DNA of 64,000 nt from Ignavibacteriota bacterium (GTDB taxonomy: Bacteria; Bacteroidota; Ignavibacteria; Ignavibacteriales; Melioribacteraceae), in the NCBI GenBank assembly GCA_013112585.1, contig JABFGH010000018.1, positions 29,867 through 93,866 of the forward strand, given 5' to 3'. Every line of letters starts with the position of its first letter. Positions within the stretch are counted from its first letter, which is position 1. Below, in pieces: positions 8,033 through 17,331 of the stretch. The notes under the pieces were generated by a model, which was given only the letters and a program-made list of their open reading frames with translations, did no database searches and was not told the origin of the DNA. A program made the translations under genes and the position numbers.

Positions 8033-9086
8033 GTTTGAAGACTTAAAAGATCTTATCAAAATAAAACCGCGTAAAAAGTTAACCAAAGATGAAATCTATT
8101 TATTGATAGCGTTCTTTGCTTTCTTTCTTGGAGTTTTTCTATTCACGTTTTACACGCCGAATTATTTTAATCAGGAAGAGCCAATTGAACTTAACATCAG
8201 CACGGGTATGTCGCTTAATCAAGTGATAGATTCTCTTTGTGCAAAAAATGTTATCCCGGGTAAAACGCCATTAAAGATTGCCGCATTTTTATACTTTGCC
8301 GAAGACAAAATAAAAGCAGGCAATTATAAAATTCCAAATGGTCTATCCTATTTCGGATTAATTGAACTGCTGCTTGAAGGAGCGCCTGAACCGCAAATAA
8401 AAGTTACAATTCAAGAGGGAATTTGGCAGCATAGACTTGCCGCGCTTTTGCAAAATGAAATGGATATCGATTCGGCAAAAATAATGGAGCTGAGTAAAGA
8501 TAAAAAGTTTATTAAAAGTTTAGGGCTTAATGTTAAAGACCTGGAAGGATACTTACTGCCGAACACTTATTACTTTTATAAAGAAAGTACGGAGAAAGAT
8601 ATTCTAAGAAAGCTGGTTAATGAAATGAATAAAGTATTCGATGCGGAAGCTAAATTTCAGATGAGAAAACTTAGACTTACTAAAAATAAAATTCTAACAC
8701 TTGCATCGATCATAGAAGCTGAATCAAATATAACGGAGGAGTTTGCAAGAATTTCCGGTGTATATCATAATAGATTGCGTAAGGGTTATAAACTGCAGGC
8801 AGACCCGACTGTGCAGTATCTTAAGCGGCACAGAAAACATAATAAAATTTACTACAAAGATTTAGAAATCGAATCTCCTTTTAACACTTATAAAAATTAT
8901 GGTTTACCGCCCCAGCCTATAAATAACCCCGGTAAGGAAGCAGTGATGGCTGCTCTTTATCCTGAGGAACACAATTATTTATATTTTGTAGCAGACGGTA
9001 CAGGGCATCATAAATTTGCTAAATCATTAAATGAACATAATAAAAATGTGAGTGACTACAGACGTTGGCGAAGAGAAAACAATTAA
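8031..9086 (+). CDS. mltG: Endolytic murein transglycosylase MltG
   Basis: MltG cleaves nascent glycan strands at the inner membrane and sets peptidoglycan chain length. The protein (351 residues) has a single N-terminal membrane helix (IYLLIAFFAFFLGVFLFTFY) and a LysM-like region with GMSLNQVIDSL. The YceG catalytic domain contains LEGYLLPNTYYF, LASIIEAESN (catalytic Glu), EFARISGVYHNRLRKG, LQADPTVQYL and YGLPPQPINNPG. These motifs are complete. The ATG at 8031 has no ribosome site; its leader is the repeat copy. The next gene overlaps its 3' end by 22 bases. Confidence 0.95.
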   Translation: MFEDLKDLIKIKPRKKLTKDEIYLLIAFFAFFLGVFLFTFYTPNYFNQEEPIELNISTGMSLNQVIDSLCAKNVIPGKTPLKIAAFLYFAEDKIKAGNYKIPNGLSYFGLIELLLEGAPEPQIKVTIQEGIWQHRLAALLQNEMDIDSAKIMELSKDKKFIKSLGLNVKDLEGYLLPNTYYFYKESTEKDILRKLVNEMNKVFDAEAKFQMRKLRLTKNKILTLASIIEAESNITEEFARISGVYHNRLRKGYKLQADPTVQYLKRHRKHNKIYYKDLEIESPFNTYKNYGLPPQPINNPGKEAVMAALYPEEHNYLYFVADGTGHHKFAKSLNEHNKNVSDYRRWRRENN

Positions 9087-10750
9087 TTAAGGCACTGCTT
9101 CTACTATTTTTACTTATCGTATTGGTAACCTGCGCAAATCAAATTGCACCAAGCGGGGGAGACCCTGATCTAACTCCGCCGATAGTTATTGAGATTTATC
9201 CCAAAGCAAGCACAACAAACTTTGATGATAATTATTTCGAGATCACTTTTTCGGAATACGTTGATAAGAGATCGGTGAAAGAATCTATTTTTATTTCACC
9301 GGAGATCGAGAGCCAAATTGAATATGACTGGAGCGGAACGACGGTTGAAGTCAGTTTTGAAGACAGCTTAAAGCCGAATACCACTTACAGCATTACAGTA
9401 GGAACTGACGTTGCTGACATTAACAATCGTAATAAAATGAGCGAGGCATTTAATTTTGCGTTTTCAACGGGACCCGAAATTGACGAAGGAAGGATAAGCG
9501 GACAGGTATATGATGCTAATCCTGATGGGGTAATAATGTGCGCATATAAAATTGATGCTGAAGAATATAATCCGGTTGAAAACAAACCTGCGTACAGATC
9601 ACAAGTGGGAAGCAATGGAAAGTTTAGTTTCTTAGCTTTGGCTCCCGGCACTTACAGGGTTGCAGCACTTCGTGATGAGTTCCGTGATTACCTTTATAAT
9701 ATTGAGGAAGATGCTTACGGTACTCTTTATAAGGATGTTATTTTAAGCAAAGAAAATCCAATTGTACAAAACATGAACTTTAAGTTAACGCGTCAAGATA
9801 CTACTCCGCCGGATATTTTAGCGGTTACTATGACAGACGATTATCATTTCCTAGTTGAGTTTAGTGAGTATATTGACAGCACAAGGCTGAGTAAAAATAA
9901 TTTTTATTTATTCGATTCCACTGAATCGCGATTAATAAATTTTGAACAGCTTTTTAAAGGTTTAGCGAAACCCAAGAGTTTGTTTTTAACTTTTAACGAT
10001 AGTCTGAATGAAGATTCTGAAAACTATTTAATTGCGAAAAATATTTTTGATAATTTTTCTAATCAGCTTGAATATCAATCAACATCGGTTGCAGTTAATT
10101 CTGAACCGGATACATTGAGACCGGAAATAAGCGGATTAAAAACTGATTACCCGGATAACAGGCTTGGTATTGTGAACCCTGCATTCACATTAAATTTTAA
10201 TGATGGAATAAATAATGTGCTTGCCTTAACTGCACTTGCACTTTTTGATAGTAGAAATAGAAAATTAAATTTAGAATTTGATTTTATTGATGATGCATCA
10301 TTAAAAGTAATTGTAAAAAACAAAATTGAATCACGCAGTGAGTTTGATCTGAAAATTGATCTGACAAAAATAGTTGATATAGCAGGGAATAGGGGTGATT
10401 CAACTGAAACCATAAAAGTTTATTCAATAAATGAATTGGATTTTACAGGTGTAAGCGGGAGTGTTTTAGCTGATCAAAATTATGATAATCTAAAAGTAGT
10501 TTTAGAATCTGTTGGAACAGGCAGCAAGGTTTATAATGCTGATGTTGATTCCGTTAATAATTTTAAAATAAATAGAGTTGTACCGGGTAAGTATTTAATA
10601 TGGTCATATGATGATAAGGACAGCAGCGGTTCATACAGTTACGGGAATATTTTTCCGTTTGAGGAATCTGAAAAATTTGCCTATTACCCGGATACATTAA
10701 ACTTGCGTGCCCGCTGGCCTGTTGGGGATGTTTTTATCAATTTTGATTGA
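9065..10750 (+). CDS. Ig-like (SbsA/Big_5) domain lipoprotein
   Basis: The 561-residue protein starts at TTG inside the mltG 3' end. It has a lipoprotein signal (ALLLLFLLIVLVTC, Cys at about residue 23). The first SbsA-type Ig-like domain begins TPPIVIEIYP and continues with ITFSEYVD and PNTTYSITVG. A carboxypeptidase-regulatory-like domain has GKFSFLALAPGTYRVAALRD, and further Ig-like repeats start at TPPDILAV and RPEISGLK. A final region has KINRVVPGKYLIWSYDD. Proteins of this build next to mltG are common in Bacteroidota, but no precise role is known. A cell-envelope location is inferred. Confidence 0.85.
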   Translation: MAKRKQLIKALLLLFLLIVLVTCANQIAPSGGDPDLTPPIVIEIYPKASTTNFDDNYFEITFSEYVDKRSVKESIFISPEIESQIEYDWSGTTVEVSFEDSLKPNTTYSITVGTDVADINNRNKMSEAFNFAFSTGPEIDEGRISGQVYDANPDGVIMCAYKIDAEEYNPVENKPAYRSQVGSNGKFSFLALAPGTYRVAALRDEFRDYLYNIEEDAYGTLYKDVILSKENPIVQNMNFKLTRQDTTPPDILAVTMTDDYHFLVEFSEYIDSTRLSKNNFYLFDSTESRLINFEQLFKGLAKPKSLFLTFNDSLNEDSENYLIAKNIFDNFSNQLEYQSTSVAVNSEPDTLRPEISGLKTDYPDNRLGIVNPAFTLNFNDGINNVLALTALALFDSRNRKLNLEFDFIDDASLKVIVKNKIESRSEFDLKIDLTKIVDIAGNRGDSTETIKVYSINELDFTGVSGSVLADQNYDNLKVVLESVGTGSKVYNADVDSVNNFKINRVVPGKYLIWSYDDKDSSGSYSYGNIFPFEESEKFAYYPDTLNLRARWPVGDVFINFD

Positions 10751-10769
10751 AGAATATTTTTAATGTTGA

Positions 10770-11383
10770 AAGATATCATTCGGGTATTTTTGTTGAACCG
10801 CTAACGCGGTTCCGTTATTGTTAGTGTCTTTATTCAGGCTGCAAACATTGAACTCCTCTGGAGTTCTTTTCAAAAAAAATAATAGTTGTTTTGGAGACTG
10901 CAGCGCGGTCATATGTTTGTAGCAAGAAAGAAGAGGAACGAAAAAACAGAACCACGGATGTGGTTCAATGTGGGAAGATATCATTCGGGTATTTTTGTTG
11001 AACCACTAACGCGGTTCCGGTATAGCTAGCGTTTTTATTAAGGCTACAAACATTGAACTCCTCTGGAGTTCTTTCCAAAAAAATAATAGTTGTTTTGGAG
11101 ACCGCAGCGCGGTCATATGTTTGTAGCAAAAAAAGAAGAAGAAAGATAAAACAGAACCACGGATGTGGTTCAATGTGAGAAGATATCATTCGGGTATTTT
11201 TGTTGAACCGCTAACGCGGTTCCGGTATTGTTAGTGTTTTTATTCAGGCTACAAACATTGAACTCCGCTGGAGTTCTCAAAGCCAAACAAAAATCCCACA
11301 ATTGTTTTTACGACCGCAGCGCGGTCATATGTTTGTAGCAAGGAGTAAGGAAAAGGATAAATGAACCACGGATGTGGTTCAAC
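10770..11383. repeat. Three tandem 205-bp composite palindromic repeats
   Basis: Units start at 10770, 10975 and 11180, each opening AAGATATCATTCGGGT and ending in GAACCACGGATGTGGTTCAA. Every unit carries the same ordered set of small hairpins: GAACCGC-TAAC-GCGGTTC, GAACTCC-TCT-GGAGTTC, GACCGC-AGC-GCGGTC and GAACCAC-GGAT-GTGGTTC. It also carries the longer-range inverted pair TACAAACAT and ATGTTTGTA. The first two units are nearly identical; the third is more diverged in its middle. The array fills most of the 651-base spacer between two convergent genes. It is REP-like and not CRISPR, since there are no short spacers. Confidence 0.92.
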
Positions 11384-11401
11384 GAAAAACCTCACAAAAT
11401 T

Positions 11402-12637
11402 TTATTCATACATAAAATATTTCTTAGATAACTTCCTGAACTCATCAACATCCTTTTCCCAATATCCTTTTACATCTTCGTATAAATAATTTTCCGTAAA
11501 CATTTTCCTGATCTTATCTGTCCCGCAAACCTTATCAAACATTCCAAATCTATTTTGACGCATTTCAAAAATATCTTTTTCGGGATAAAGCTTATTGTGT
11601 TCCTGCAAAAAATAAAATTGTATTTCCGTTAAATTAACTTTGCTGTAATCGATAATGTGAATTTGTACTCCGTTAACTTTTTCACCCTTGCTTACTGAAT
11701 AATAGGGGACATAAGAAACAGGTCGGAATTTAACTCCGGCTAAATTCAAACTATTCATTCGCTCGGAAATATCATAAGCATCAATCCAGGGTGCGGCAAA
11801 TGTTCTAAACGGTACAGTGTAACCAACGCCGATAGATACAACATACAACTCGCCTAAAATTCCCGTGGCAGGATAATAAAAAGGGGATTCCATGTAAGGC
11901 AGATGCGGTGAAGTCGGTATCCATTCAAGTCCCGTATCGACAAATGTCATATCCCTTTTCCATCCTTCCATGCCAACAACTTTCAAATTACACTTAACTC
12001 CATTTTCCAGCATCTTTTCATTGTTAAGCATTTCGGCAAGTTCACCGCAAGTTAAGCCGTAAATGTAGGGTATCTTAAATTGGCTAACGAAGGAGATAAA
12101 TCCATCTTCAACTAAATTTCCCTCTACTTTTTCGCCGCCCAGGGGGTTCGGTCTATCGAGCACGATGAACTCAATATTATGTTCAGCGGCGGCTTCCATC
12201 GCAACACCCATCGTACTGATGTAGGTATAAGAGCGGCATCCGTTATCCTGAATATCATAAACTAATGCATCAATACTTTTCAGCATTTCTTCATTTGGTT
12301 TTCTGGTTTTTCCGTAAAGGGAATAAACAGGAACGCCCGTTTTTTCATCGGTATAAAATTTTACTTTTTCTCCTGCTTCATAATCACCTCGCACTCCATG
12401 TTCAGGTCCGAATAATGCAACGAGTTCAACATTTTCAGCTTCGTGCAGAATATCAACAGTGGATTTGAAATTATTATCCATTCCGGTCGGGTTAGTAATC
12501 AATCCAACCTTTTTGCCTTTAAGAATTTTGAAGTCGGTATCCTTTAAAACTTCAATACCTGTTTTGATAACCGGATTACCTGCAATAATTAAATTCGCTG
12601 CAATTAATGTGATAATTAAAAATAATAGCTTTTTCAT
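11402..12637 (-). CDS. DUF1343 family exo-beta-N-acetylmuramidase (NamZ-like)
   Basis: The 411-residue protein has a signal peptide (LLFLIITLIAANLIIAG). The DUF1343 fold follows, with GLITNPTGMD, ALFGPEHGVRGDYEAG, PVYSLYGKTRKP, YDIQDNGCRSYTYISTMG and VLDRPNPLGGEKVEG, and later GIGVGYTVPFRTFAAPW. Characterised members (NamZ/YbbC) release terminal MurNAc from peptidoglycan fragments for wall recycling. The protein is exported to the periplasm. It is transcribed after hutI with a 25-base gap. The family call is firm; the exact substrate is by analogy. Confidence 0.88.
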   Translation of the reverse strand: MKKLLFLIITLIAANLIIAGNPVIKTGIEVLKDTDFKILKGKKVGLITNPTGMDNNFKSTVDILHEAENVELVALFGPEHGVRGDYEAGEKVKFYTDEKTGVPVYSLYGKTRKPNEEMLKSIDALVYDIQDNGCRSYTYISTMGVAMEAAAEHNIEFIVLDRPNPLGGEKVEGNLVEDGFISFVSQFKIPYIYGLTCGELAEMLNNEKMLENGVKCNLKVVGMEGWKRDMTFVDTGLEWIPTSPHLPYMESPFYYPATGILGELYVVSIGVGYTVPFRTFAAPWIDAYDISERMNSLNLAGVKFRPVSYVPYYSVSKGEKVNGVQIHIIDYSKVNLTEIQFYFLQEHNKLYPEKDIFEMRQNRFGMFDKVCGTDKIRKMFTENYLYEDVKGYWEKDVDEFRKLSKKYFMYE

Positions 12638-12662
12638 TTCTATTTTTCCTTTAAAACAATAA

Positions 12663-13904
12663 TTAATTTTGATAAATAATTTTACCGTTTTTGATTGTAA
12701 TGCAGTTTAAGTTTTTACCAACATTGTAAACAATATCAGAATATTCAGTAGTATCAAAAACTGCAAAGTCAGCCTTCTTCCCAATTTCCAAACTGCCTAT
12801 TGAGGTACTCACATCAAGTGCTTTTGCAGCATTAATTGTAACTGCGGATAAAGTTTCTTCAATTGTCATATTCATTTTTAATGCTGCCAAACTCATAATA
12901 AAACTTAAATTAGAAATATGTGATGAACCGGGATTGTAATCAGTTGCCAGTGCTACAATAGCATTATTCTCAATAAGTTTTCTTGCAGGTGCAAAATCGT
13001 AATCCAGGAAGAACGAAACACCCGGCAGCAGCACCGCGGTTGTTTCACTTTTTGAGAGCGCATCAATATCATTCTCTGCAAGCACCTCAAGATGATCAAC
13101 ACTTATTGCTTTGTTATTTAAAGCAGTCTGCAGTCCGCCAATATTGTTGAATTGTTCGGTATGTAATTTTAATTTCAAACCATGTTCGCGAGCTTTAACA
13201 AAAATAATTTCAGTTTCATCGGCAGAGAAAGCTGTCTGCTCGCAAAATGCATCACAAAATTGTGCTAATTTATTTTCTGCAATGTAAGGCATCAATTCTT
13301 CTGTAATTACATCAATGTACTGCTGATGATCGTTTTTATATTCCGGCGGAAAAGTATGTGCACCTAAAAAAGTAGGGATAATATCGATGGGAAAAATTTT
13401 ATTTAAATGGTTAATTACTTGAAGAAGTTTTATTTCATCATAGTAACTTAAACCGTACCCGCTCTTTATTTCCAGGGTGGTAATGCCTTGCGAAATAAAA
13501 TAATTTATTCTTGGCTGAACCAGCGATACAAGTTCATCGAAGGAAGATTTACGAACAGCTTGCACTGTTGCATTAATTCCTCCTCCGGCTTCGGCAATTT
13601 CTTCATAGCTTTTCCCGCCGAGTCTAAGTCTAAATTCCTCTGCCCGCGAGCCTGCATAGGCTGTATGGGTGTGGCATTCAACAAGTCCGGGTGTAACTAC
13701 TTTACCTGCTGCATCAATAATATTATCAAAATCAGAATCTGAAACCGATGCGGATTTTACAAAATCCTTAATTATTTCATCTTCAATAATTATGGAATGT
13801 TCGTAAAGAGGGTAAACCTCTTGTAAATCCTTACCCCGTTTTAAGTTTCTGCCTTCCGTATCTACGGTGATTATTTGGGATGAGTTTTTGATTAGTGTGC
13901 GCAT
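12663..13904 (-). CDS. hutI: Imidazolonepropionase
   Basis: This enzyme hydrolyses 4-imidazolone-5-propionate to N-formimidoyl-glutamate, the third step of histidine degradation. The 413-residue amidohydrolase-fold protein has the metal-binding VECHTHTAYAGSRAEEF and the family signature GGGINATVQAVRKSS. It also has TLEIKSGYGL, FLGAHTFPPEY, the histidine ligand region LKLHTEQFNNIGG, and ALATDYNPGSS near the C-terminal metal Asp. The length is normal. No hutH, hutU or hutG lies in this window, so the rest of the pathway must be elsewhere. It is divergent from glgA. Confidence 0.95.
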   Translation of the reverse strand: MRTLIKNSSQIITVDTEGRNLKRGKDLQEVYPLYEHSIIIEDEIIKDFVKSASVSDSDFDNIIDAAGKVVTPGLVECHTHTAYAGSRAEEFRLRLGGKSYEEIAEAGGGINATVQAVRKSSFDELVSLVQPRINYFISQGITTLEIKSGYGLSYYDEIKLLQVINHLNKIFPIDIIPTFLGAHTFPPEYKNDHQQYIDVITEELMPYIAENKLAQFCDAFCEQTAFSADETEIIFVKAREHGLKLKLHTEQFNNIGGLQTALNNKAISVDHLEVLAENDIDALSKSETTAVLLPGVSFFLDYDFAPARKLIENNAIVALATDYNPGSSHISNLSFIMSLAALKMNMTIEETLSAVTINAAKALDVSTSIGSLEIGKKADFAVFDTTEYSDIVYNVGKNLNCITIKNGKIIYQN

Positions 13905-14055
13905 AAATTTTATTATTGGAATATTTATAAAATATTTGTTCAGAAAAGGAAAATCATAAATGAAAGAAGCAACGTCAAATATGCTAAATTTTTTGTCAAT
14001 ATGTCAATATTTTATTAAATTGCATACTTAAAAAAATAAAGTAATAAGGATAAAA

Positions 14056-15549
14056 ATGCCTCCCGCCAAAAAGCTTAAAATATTGTTCGTAACTTCGGAA
14101 GTAGTTCCATTTATTAAAACAGGTGGTTTAGCAGATGTTTCATCAGCACTACCGCAAACATTGCAGGAAATGGGTCATCAAGTTAGGATAGTTGTTCCTA
14201 AATACGGAGCCATAGACGAGCGTAAATATAAAATTCACGAAGTTGTGCGGCTTAAAGATTTAGAGACCAATATTGGCGATAAAGAAGTTATCTTTTCATT
14301 AAGATCATCTTTTTTAGTTGGTAAAAAAGTACGAGTGCAGCTCTACTTTTTAGATAACCAAGAATACTTCGGCAGCCGCCATAGTTTATATTCTGATCCC
14401 CTTACAGGTAAGGACTTTAAAGATAACCACGAGCGGTTTACACTGCTTGCAAAATCTGTGTTTGAATTAATTCAAAAGTTAGGCTGGGTTCCCGATATTA
14501 TTCACTGCAACGATTGGCAGTGCGGTTTAATTCCTGCTTACTTAAAAACAGTTTACAAAGATGAAGAATTATTTAAACCCGTTAAAAGTTTATTTACAAT
14601 TCATAATCTTGCGTTCCAAGGAGAATTTGCAAAATCAACATTTAAGTACTTAGGCTTGCCCGATGAACTTAATTCAGAAGAGGGTATTTTACATAAAGGA
14701 AAAATAAACTTTTTGAAAAGCGGGCTGCAATACGCCGATGTAATAAATACAGTTAGTGAAAAATATGCTAAAGAGATAAGTACCGATAAACAATTTAGTG
14801 CCGGACTTGAAGATATATTAAAGAAACGCAAAAAAGATATTTACGGAATTATTAATGGTATCGATACTTCAATTTGGAATCCCGAAAAAGATAATCAGAT
14901 TGCTAAAAAGTACAATATAAAAACTCTTGAAAACAAAGCACAAAACAAGAAAGCTCTTGCCGATAAATTTGGTTTTGAGTATAAAGAAGATGTTCCGATT
15001 ATTGGTATGATTTCAAGATTATATGACAGCAAAGGTTTCGATCTTATTCAAAAGGTATTCAAAGACTTAATGAAATTAGATATCCGTCTGATTCTTTTAG
15101 GTACGGGAGAAAAAAAATATCATCAATTTTTTGAAAATGCTGCGGGCAAACATTCCGATAAATTCACATGCTATTTAGGCTTTGATGATCAATTAGCACA
15201 TTTAATTGAAGCCGGGTCCGATATGTTTTTAATGCCTTCGCTCTACGAGCCATGCGGTTTGAACCAAATGTACAGCTTAGTTTACGGCACAGTTCCAATA
15301 GTAAGAGAAACCGGCGGTTTGGCTGATACAGTAAGTCCTTATTCGGCAAAAAATACAAACGGAAACGGATTTGTATTCAAAAAATATGATGCAAAGATAA
15401 TGCTTGCCGAAGTTAAAAAAGCTGTTAAGCTTTATAATACAGATCAAAAAACTTGGACAAAAATAATGAAGAACGGGATGAAATCGAATTTCACCTGGTT
15501 AAATTCTTCAAAAAAATACGTTGATTTATACAAGAAGGTTATCGGCTAA
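14056..15549 (+). CDS. glgA: Glycogen (starch) synthase
   Basis: This GT5-family glucosyltransferase extends alpha-1,4-glucan from ADP- or UDP-glucose. The 497-residue protein has the N-terminal KTGGLADV loop (residues ~21-28) that binds the nucleotide sugar. It continues with PDIIHCNDWQCGLIPAY, the TIHNLAFQG motif and IINGIDTSIWNPEKD. The C-terminal Rossmann domain has the catalytic E-x7-E region PSLYEPCGLNQMYSLVYG and RETGGLADTV. The length is typical. ATG follows AAGGATAAAA. A GmhB-like phosphatase follows after 9 bases. Confidence 0.95.
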   Translation: MPPAKKLKILFVTSEVVPFIKTGGLADVSSALPQTLQEMGHQVRIVVPKYGAIDERKYKIHEVVRLKDLETNIGDKEVIFSLRSSFLVGKKVRVQLYFLDNQEYFGSRHSLYSDPLTGKDFKDNHERFTLLAKSVFELIQKLGWVPDIIHCNDWQCGLIPAYLKTVYKDEELFKPVKSLFTIHNLAFQGEFAKSTFKYLGLPDELNSEEGILHKGKINFLKSGLQYADVINTVSEKYAKEISTDKQFSAGLEDILKKRKKDIYGIINGIDTSIWNPEKDNQIAKKYNIKTLENKAQNKKALADKFGFEYKEDVPIIGMISRLYDSKGFDLIQKVFKDLMKLDIRLILLGTGEKKYHQFFENAAGKHSDKFTCYLGFDDQLAHLIEAGSDMFLMPSLYEPCGLNQMYSLVYGTVPIVRETGGLADTVSPYSAKNTNGNGFVFKKYDAKIMLAEVKKAVKLYNTDQKTWTKIMKNGMKSNFTWLNSSKKYVDLYKKVIG

Positions 15550-15558
15550 TATAAATTA

Positions 15559-16137
15559 ATGAAAACCCCAGCAGTTTTTTTTGACCGAGACGGTACAATA
15601 AATATTGATCCGGGTTACTTAGGTGACCCGGAATTAGTAAAACTTTTCCCCAATGTCCCTCAATCAATTTCTAAACTCAGAAACATTTTCGGTTTTAAGA
15701 TTGTAGTAGTATCTAATCAATCAGGAGTTTCGCGCGGATTGATATCAGCAGATGATGTTGAAAAAGTAAACTTAAAAATTAATGAATTGTTAAAACCGGA
15801 AGATGCTTTGATTGATGCATTCTATTTTTGTCCTTACCACCCGCAATTTTCTCCTATCGAAAAATGCAGCTGCAGAAAGCCCTCGCCCGAAATGATATTG
15901 ACTGCAGCAGATGATTTGAATATTGATTTATCAAAATCTTACATGGTAGGTGATAAAGCCTCCGATATTATCAGCGGATTTAATGCCGGAGTTAAAACAG
16001 TTTTAATTAGTACATCAAAAAATGATGAACAAATAATTATATTGCAAAAAGAAGATAAAAGACCCAACTTTGTAGCCGAAAATTTTAGTTCCGCATGTAA
16101 TTTTATATGTAATGATTTTTCAGGAGGAAAGACTTGA
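15559..16137 (+). CDS. HAD-superfamily histidinol/heptose-bisphosphate phosphatase (GmhB-like)
   Basis: The 192-residue HAD phosphatase has motif I FFDRDGTIN (residues 8-16), motif II VVVSNQSGVSRG, the zinc-loop ligands in CPYHP...KCSC (C-x-H and C-x-C), and motif III/IV CRKPSPEMI with MVGDKASDI. This is the layout of D-glycero-manno-heptose-1,7-bisphosphate 7-phosphatase (GmhB), used in making the heptose of LPS or S-layer glycans. Histidinol-phosphate phosphatase has the same core, so the substrate remains open. It overlaps the next gene by four bases. Confidence 0.85.
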   Translation: MKTPAVFFDRDGTINIDPGYLGDPELVKLFPNVPQSISKLRNIFGFKIVVVSNQSGVSRGLISADDVEKVNLKINELLKPEDALIDAFYFCPYHPQFSPIEKCSCRKPSPEMILTAADDLNIDLSKSYMVGDKASDIISGFNAGVKTVLISTSKNDEQIIILQKEDKRPNFVAENFSSACNFICNDFSGGKT

Positions 16138-17315
16138 GAAGATTAGTTCAATTAGTTTTATTTTTAACAGCAGCAGCATTGTTTTTTATTTCATGCCAGG
16201 ACGATCCAAGCCCCGTTGGTGCAGATCAATTACCGGATAAAGATAAATTTAACTTTGATACATTAAATACTCAAATAACACCGGTTACTCAAAACTCATC
16301 ATTCTTTATTGACAGCGTTGACCTCGGAGCAGCGGAGAAAGTTTTTCTTGGTAAAACGAATGATATTACTTCAACCTTACTGCTTAGATTTTTAATGCTG
16401 CTGCCCGATTCCGTTGCAGTTGAAGTTGACAGCGGGAATATAAATTTATTAGAATCATGGATTGAATTAGAGCCTATTTCTACATTGGGCGATAACGCTT
16501 CAGCATTTGATTTTACAGTTCACAAAATTGAAGAAGAATGGCTGCCCTCAAATTTTGGGGTAGATAGCCTGGGTAATCTTGCTGTTGGTCTCGAAGATAT
16601 TAGCGGAACCAGTACAATAACAGATTCATTAATAACAGTTCCAATTGAAACTTCAATAGTTAATACCTGGATTGTAAATAGACTTGAGACGCCGACAACT
16701 ACAAACTTTGGAATGGTTTTAAAGCCTACTGCAGGCACAAATCATATTAAGATTTTTGAAGGCATAGCCATAACATCTACAAAAGTACCGGTATTAAAAG
16801 TGATTGTTAAAAAAACCGGCGGCTTTACAGATACTTTAGACCTGCCGATAAATGCCGATGTTCATGTAGCAGATATTGAATTACCTGTGATAGTTGATGA
16901 TACTATAATTTTACAAGGCGGTCTTGCAGCAGGGGGAAAAATATTTTTTGATCTAGAAGGTGTAATCCCTCAAAATGCTTCTGCAAATTCCGCACGCTTA
17001 GTTCTAACTGTCGATACATTAAATTCCAGTTACCCTGCCAGCGGTGCCGATGGAATAAACTACAATATGTTGTCGGATTCCACAAACAATGATGCCGCTA
17101 CTCAGTTCGGCACTCTTCAATTACGCAGGGAAGGGGATAAATATGTTGATGACAGTTTTATTCAATTTTTTAATAGATGGCTTAACGGTGAAGCTAACGA
17201 GGGAATAATGCTGAAAATAGATAATGAAAAATCTTCTCTCTCTAGAATAAAAATTTACGGCAGCAGTTCCGATGTATCTTTGCGTCCAAAATTAATTGTT
17301 ACTTATTCATTCTAA
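16134..17315 (+). CDS. Uncharacterised beta-rich lipoprotein
   Basis: The start is TTG 16134, well placed after AGGAGG and overlapping the previous TGA. The signal peptide LVQLVLFLTAAALFFISC gives a lipidated Cys near residue 21. The ~370-residue mature part is beta-rich with many Asp/Ser/Thr. Two similar halves each contain a long strand-rich block (IELEPISTLGDNASAFDFTV and ARLVLTVDTLNSSYPASG) and it ends RPKLIVTYSF. This layout loosely resembles DNRLRE-type or DUF4270 surface lipoproteins of Bacteroidota; I cannot name it. It is clustered with a beta-barrel and a TPR protein. Confidence 0.75.
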   Translation: MRRLVQLVLFLTAAALFFISCQDDPSPVGADQLPDKDKFNFDTLNTQITPVTQNSSFFIDSVDLGAAEKVFLGKTNDITSTLLLRFLMLLPDSVAVEVDSGNINLLESWIELEPISTLGDNASAFDFTVHKIEEEWLPSNFGVDSLGNLAVGLEDISGTSTITDSLITVPIETSIVNTWIVNRLETPTTTNFGMVLKPTAGTNHIKIFEGIAITSTKVPVLKVIVKKTGGFTDTLDLPINADVHVADIELPVIVDDTIILQGGLAAGGKIFFDLEGVIPQNASANSARLVLTVDTLNSSYPASGADGINYNMLSDSTNNDAATQFGTLQLRREGDKYVDDSFIQFFNRWLNGEANEGIMLKIDNEKSSLSRIKIYGSSSDVSLRPKLIVTYSF

Positions 17316-17331
17316 TATTATATTTAATTCT

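Noticed and set aside
10760..11189. Two overlapping minus-strand frames (74 codons each, starting MISSHIEPHPWFCF) inside the repeat array
   Set aside because: They are the same repeat unit read twice. They track the palindromes, have no ribosome site and do not extend past the repeat.
10770..11383. CRISPR array
   Set aside because: Only three ~205-base units with no short repeat-spacer alternation and no cas genes.
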